NCBI GenBank assembly: GCA_007121115.1
Contig: SKMI01000089.1
Span: forward strand, 1-13,984
Direction: 5' to 3'
DNA: 13,984 nucleotides
Origin: Paracoccaceae bacterium
Lineage (GTDB): Bacteria > Pseudomonadota > Alphaproteobacteria > Rhodobacterales > Rhodobacteraceae
Position numbers and translations under genes: made by a program. Every line of letters begins with the position of its first letter. Position 1 is the stretch's first letter. A model generated the notes under the pieces. The model searched no databases, was not told the origin of the DNA, and saw only the letters and a program-made list of their open reading frames with translations. Positions 12,889 to 13,984 of this stretch are shown one piece after another.

Positions 12889-13984
12889 GGCGTATCACCC
12901 TGTTCCATAAGCGTTTCGCGCAAGGTCTTGCGCTGAATCTTGCCAGTGACGGTCATCGGCAGCGCCTCCATGAAATGCACCGCGCGGGGGGCGAGGTGGC
13001 GGGACAGGATGGCGCCCACATGGGCGCGCAGCGCCTCGGCCAGTGCCGGATCGGCCGTGTGGCCCGGCGCGGGGATGATGCAGGCGGTCACGGCTTCGGT
13101 CCGCTCGGGGTCCGGCACTCCGACCACCGCCGCAACAGCCACGGCGGGGTGGCGCATCAGGCAATCCTCGACCTCGGCCGGGCCGATTCGGTATCCGGCC
13201 GAAGTGATGACGTCATCGTCGCGCCCGATGAAGCGCAGATAGTCGCCGTCCCATTGACCACGGTCGCCCGTGCGCATCCAGTCGCCGCAGAACTTCTCCG
13301 TCTTGGCATCGGGATTCTTCCAGTATTCCAGAAACATCGAGGCCGCGCCGCGCCGGATGGCGATGTCACCCTCGCCATTGGTGGGCTGGCCGTGGGCGTC
13401 CAGCACCGCCAGATCAAATCCGGGCACCGCGCGGCCGATGGCGCCGGGGTGCGGCGGGAACAGCGCGGCACAGCTTGACGCCACCATGTTGCATTCGGTC
13501 TGGCCATAGAATTCGTTGATCGTCAGCCTGAAGGCATCCTGCCCCCAGGCCAGCATCTCGGCGCCCAGCGGCTCACCGCCCGAGGCGACGCTGCGCAGGC
13601 CCGGGATGCGCACCCCGTCAGCGCGCAGGCGCTTGAGTGCCGTGGGCGGAAAGAACACATTGCGGACAGTGGCTTCACGGATGATGTTTAAGCATTCCTG
13701 GCTGTCGAACTTGGCCATGCGCGCGGCCACCACCGGCACGCCGACGGCCAGCCCCGGCATCAGCACGTCGAACAGCCCGCCGATCCAGGCCCAGTCGGCG
13801 GGAGTCCAGAGGCAGTCGCCGGGCTGGCCCAGCAGGTCATGACTGATCTCCACCCCCGGCAGGTGGCCGGTCAGCATCCGGTGGCCGTGCAGCGCCCCCT
13901 TCGGCGCGCCGGTGGTGCCCGAGGTATACATCAGCACAGCCGCGTCCTCGGGGCCGGTGTCGGCCATTGGGTGGCGGGTATCGA
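12885..13984 (-). CDS. AMP-forming acyl-CoA synthetase, C-terminal part (N-terminus outside window)
   Basis: At least 365 residues of an ANL-superfamily ligase that activates a carboxylic acid to its CoA thioester through an acyl-adenylate. An internal Met falls at 13967, but the frame stays open to the window edge (codons DTRHP precede it), so the true start lies upstream. Motifs in order are the P-loop MYTSGTTGAPKGALHGHR, NEFYGQTECNMVASS (A5), WMRTGDRGQWDGDYLRFIGR with DDDVITSAGYRIGPAEVED (A7-A8 hinge), and the C-terminal catalytic lysine in LPMTVTGKIQRKTLRE (A10). The sequence is of the acetyl/medium-chain acyl-CoA synthetase type; the substrate is not determinable here. It overlaps liuB by four bases (ATGA), so it is part of the liu operon and may activate a short branched or keto acid feeding that pathway. 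Confidence 0.88.
   Translation of the reverse strand, partial: DTRHPMADTGPEDAAVLMYTSGTTGAPKGALHGHRMLTGHLPGVEISHDLLGQPGDCLWTPADWAWIGGLFDVLMPGLAVGVPVVAARMAKFDSQECLNIIREATVRNVFFPPTALKRLRADGVRIPGLRSVASGGEPLGAEMLAWGQDAFRLTINEFYGQTECNMVASSCAALFPPHPGAIGRAVPGFDLAVLDAHGQPTNGEGDIAIRRGAASMFLEYWKNPDAKTEKFCGDWMRTGDRGQWDGDYLRFIGRDDDVITSAGYRIGPAEVEDCLMRHPAVAVAAVVGVPDPERTEAVTACIIPAPGHTADPALAEALRAHVGAILSRHLAPRAVHFMEALPMTVTGKIQRKTLRETLMEQGDTP

Overview
The window looks like chromosomal DNA from a GC-rich alphaproteobacterium, most likely a Rhodobacteraceae/roseobacter-type organism. The evidence is the high GC content, tightly packed operons with ATGA/TGATG overlaps, a SoeABC-type sulfite dehydrogenase, a liu-type leucine-degradation operon, and intergenic motifs of the CTTCATCTTGC...AAATACCC kind, which I associate with this family from memory. 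No rRNA, tRNA, CRISPR array, insertion sequence or prophage was seen. No gene-free stretch exceeds 300 bases; the three largest gaps (763-978, 8441-8613, 11079-11283) are described as repeat-bearing spacers.

Layout. (1) 1-2628, plus strand: the end of soeA (molybdopterin subunit, cut by the window edge), soeB (four 4Fe-4S clusters) and soeC (DmsC/NrfD-type membrane anchor). Together they form a quinone-linked sulfite dehydrogenase that oxidises sulfite to sulfate on the cytoplasmic side. (2) 2654-2709: a perfect 20-bp inverted repeat whose loop is a G-quadruplex motif, between the convergent soeC and amidase genes. (3) 2709-4148, minus: an amidase-signature hydrolase, divergent from (4) 4236-5213, plus: a Gfo/Idh/MocA oxidoreductase, then (5) 5324-6067, plus: a divergent HisA-like TIM-barrel protein. 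(6) 13984 down to 6071, minus: one long operon containing an AMP-forming acyl-CoA synthetase (cut by the window edge), liuB/mccB (methylcrotonyl-CoA carboxylase beta), a macrodomain protein, liuD/mccA (biotin-carrying alpha subunit), a GST-like protein, liuE (HMG-CoA lyase) and liuC (methylglutaconyl-CoA hydratase).

How the genes work together. LiuB+LiuD carboxylate 3-methylcrotonyl-CoA, LiuC hydrates 3-methylglutaconyl-CoA to HMG-CoA, and LiuE cleaves HMG-CoA to acetyl-CoA and acetoacetate. The isovaleryl-CoA dehydrogenase expected for this pathway is not in the window and may lie upstream, beyond base 13984. A macrodomain hydrolase and a GST-like protein are embedded in the operon, the macrodomain by a one-base overlap with liuD.

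The most unusual signals are non-coding. Six copies of a 22-nt repeat occur as three pairs, exactly in the three largest intergenic gaps and nowhere else that I saw. Two long GC-rich hairpins carry four-G-tract loops on the mRNA-sense strand of the gene just upstream. Among proteins, the HisA-like gene (Glu at the catalytic Asp8 position, altered phosphate-binding loop) and the macrodomain inside a carboxylase operon deserve the closest look.
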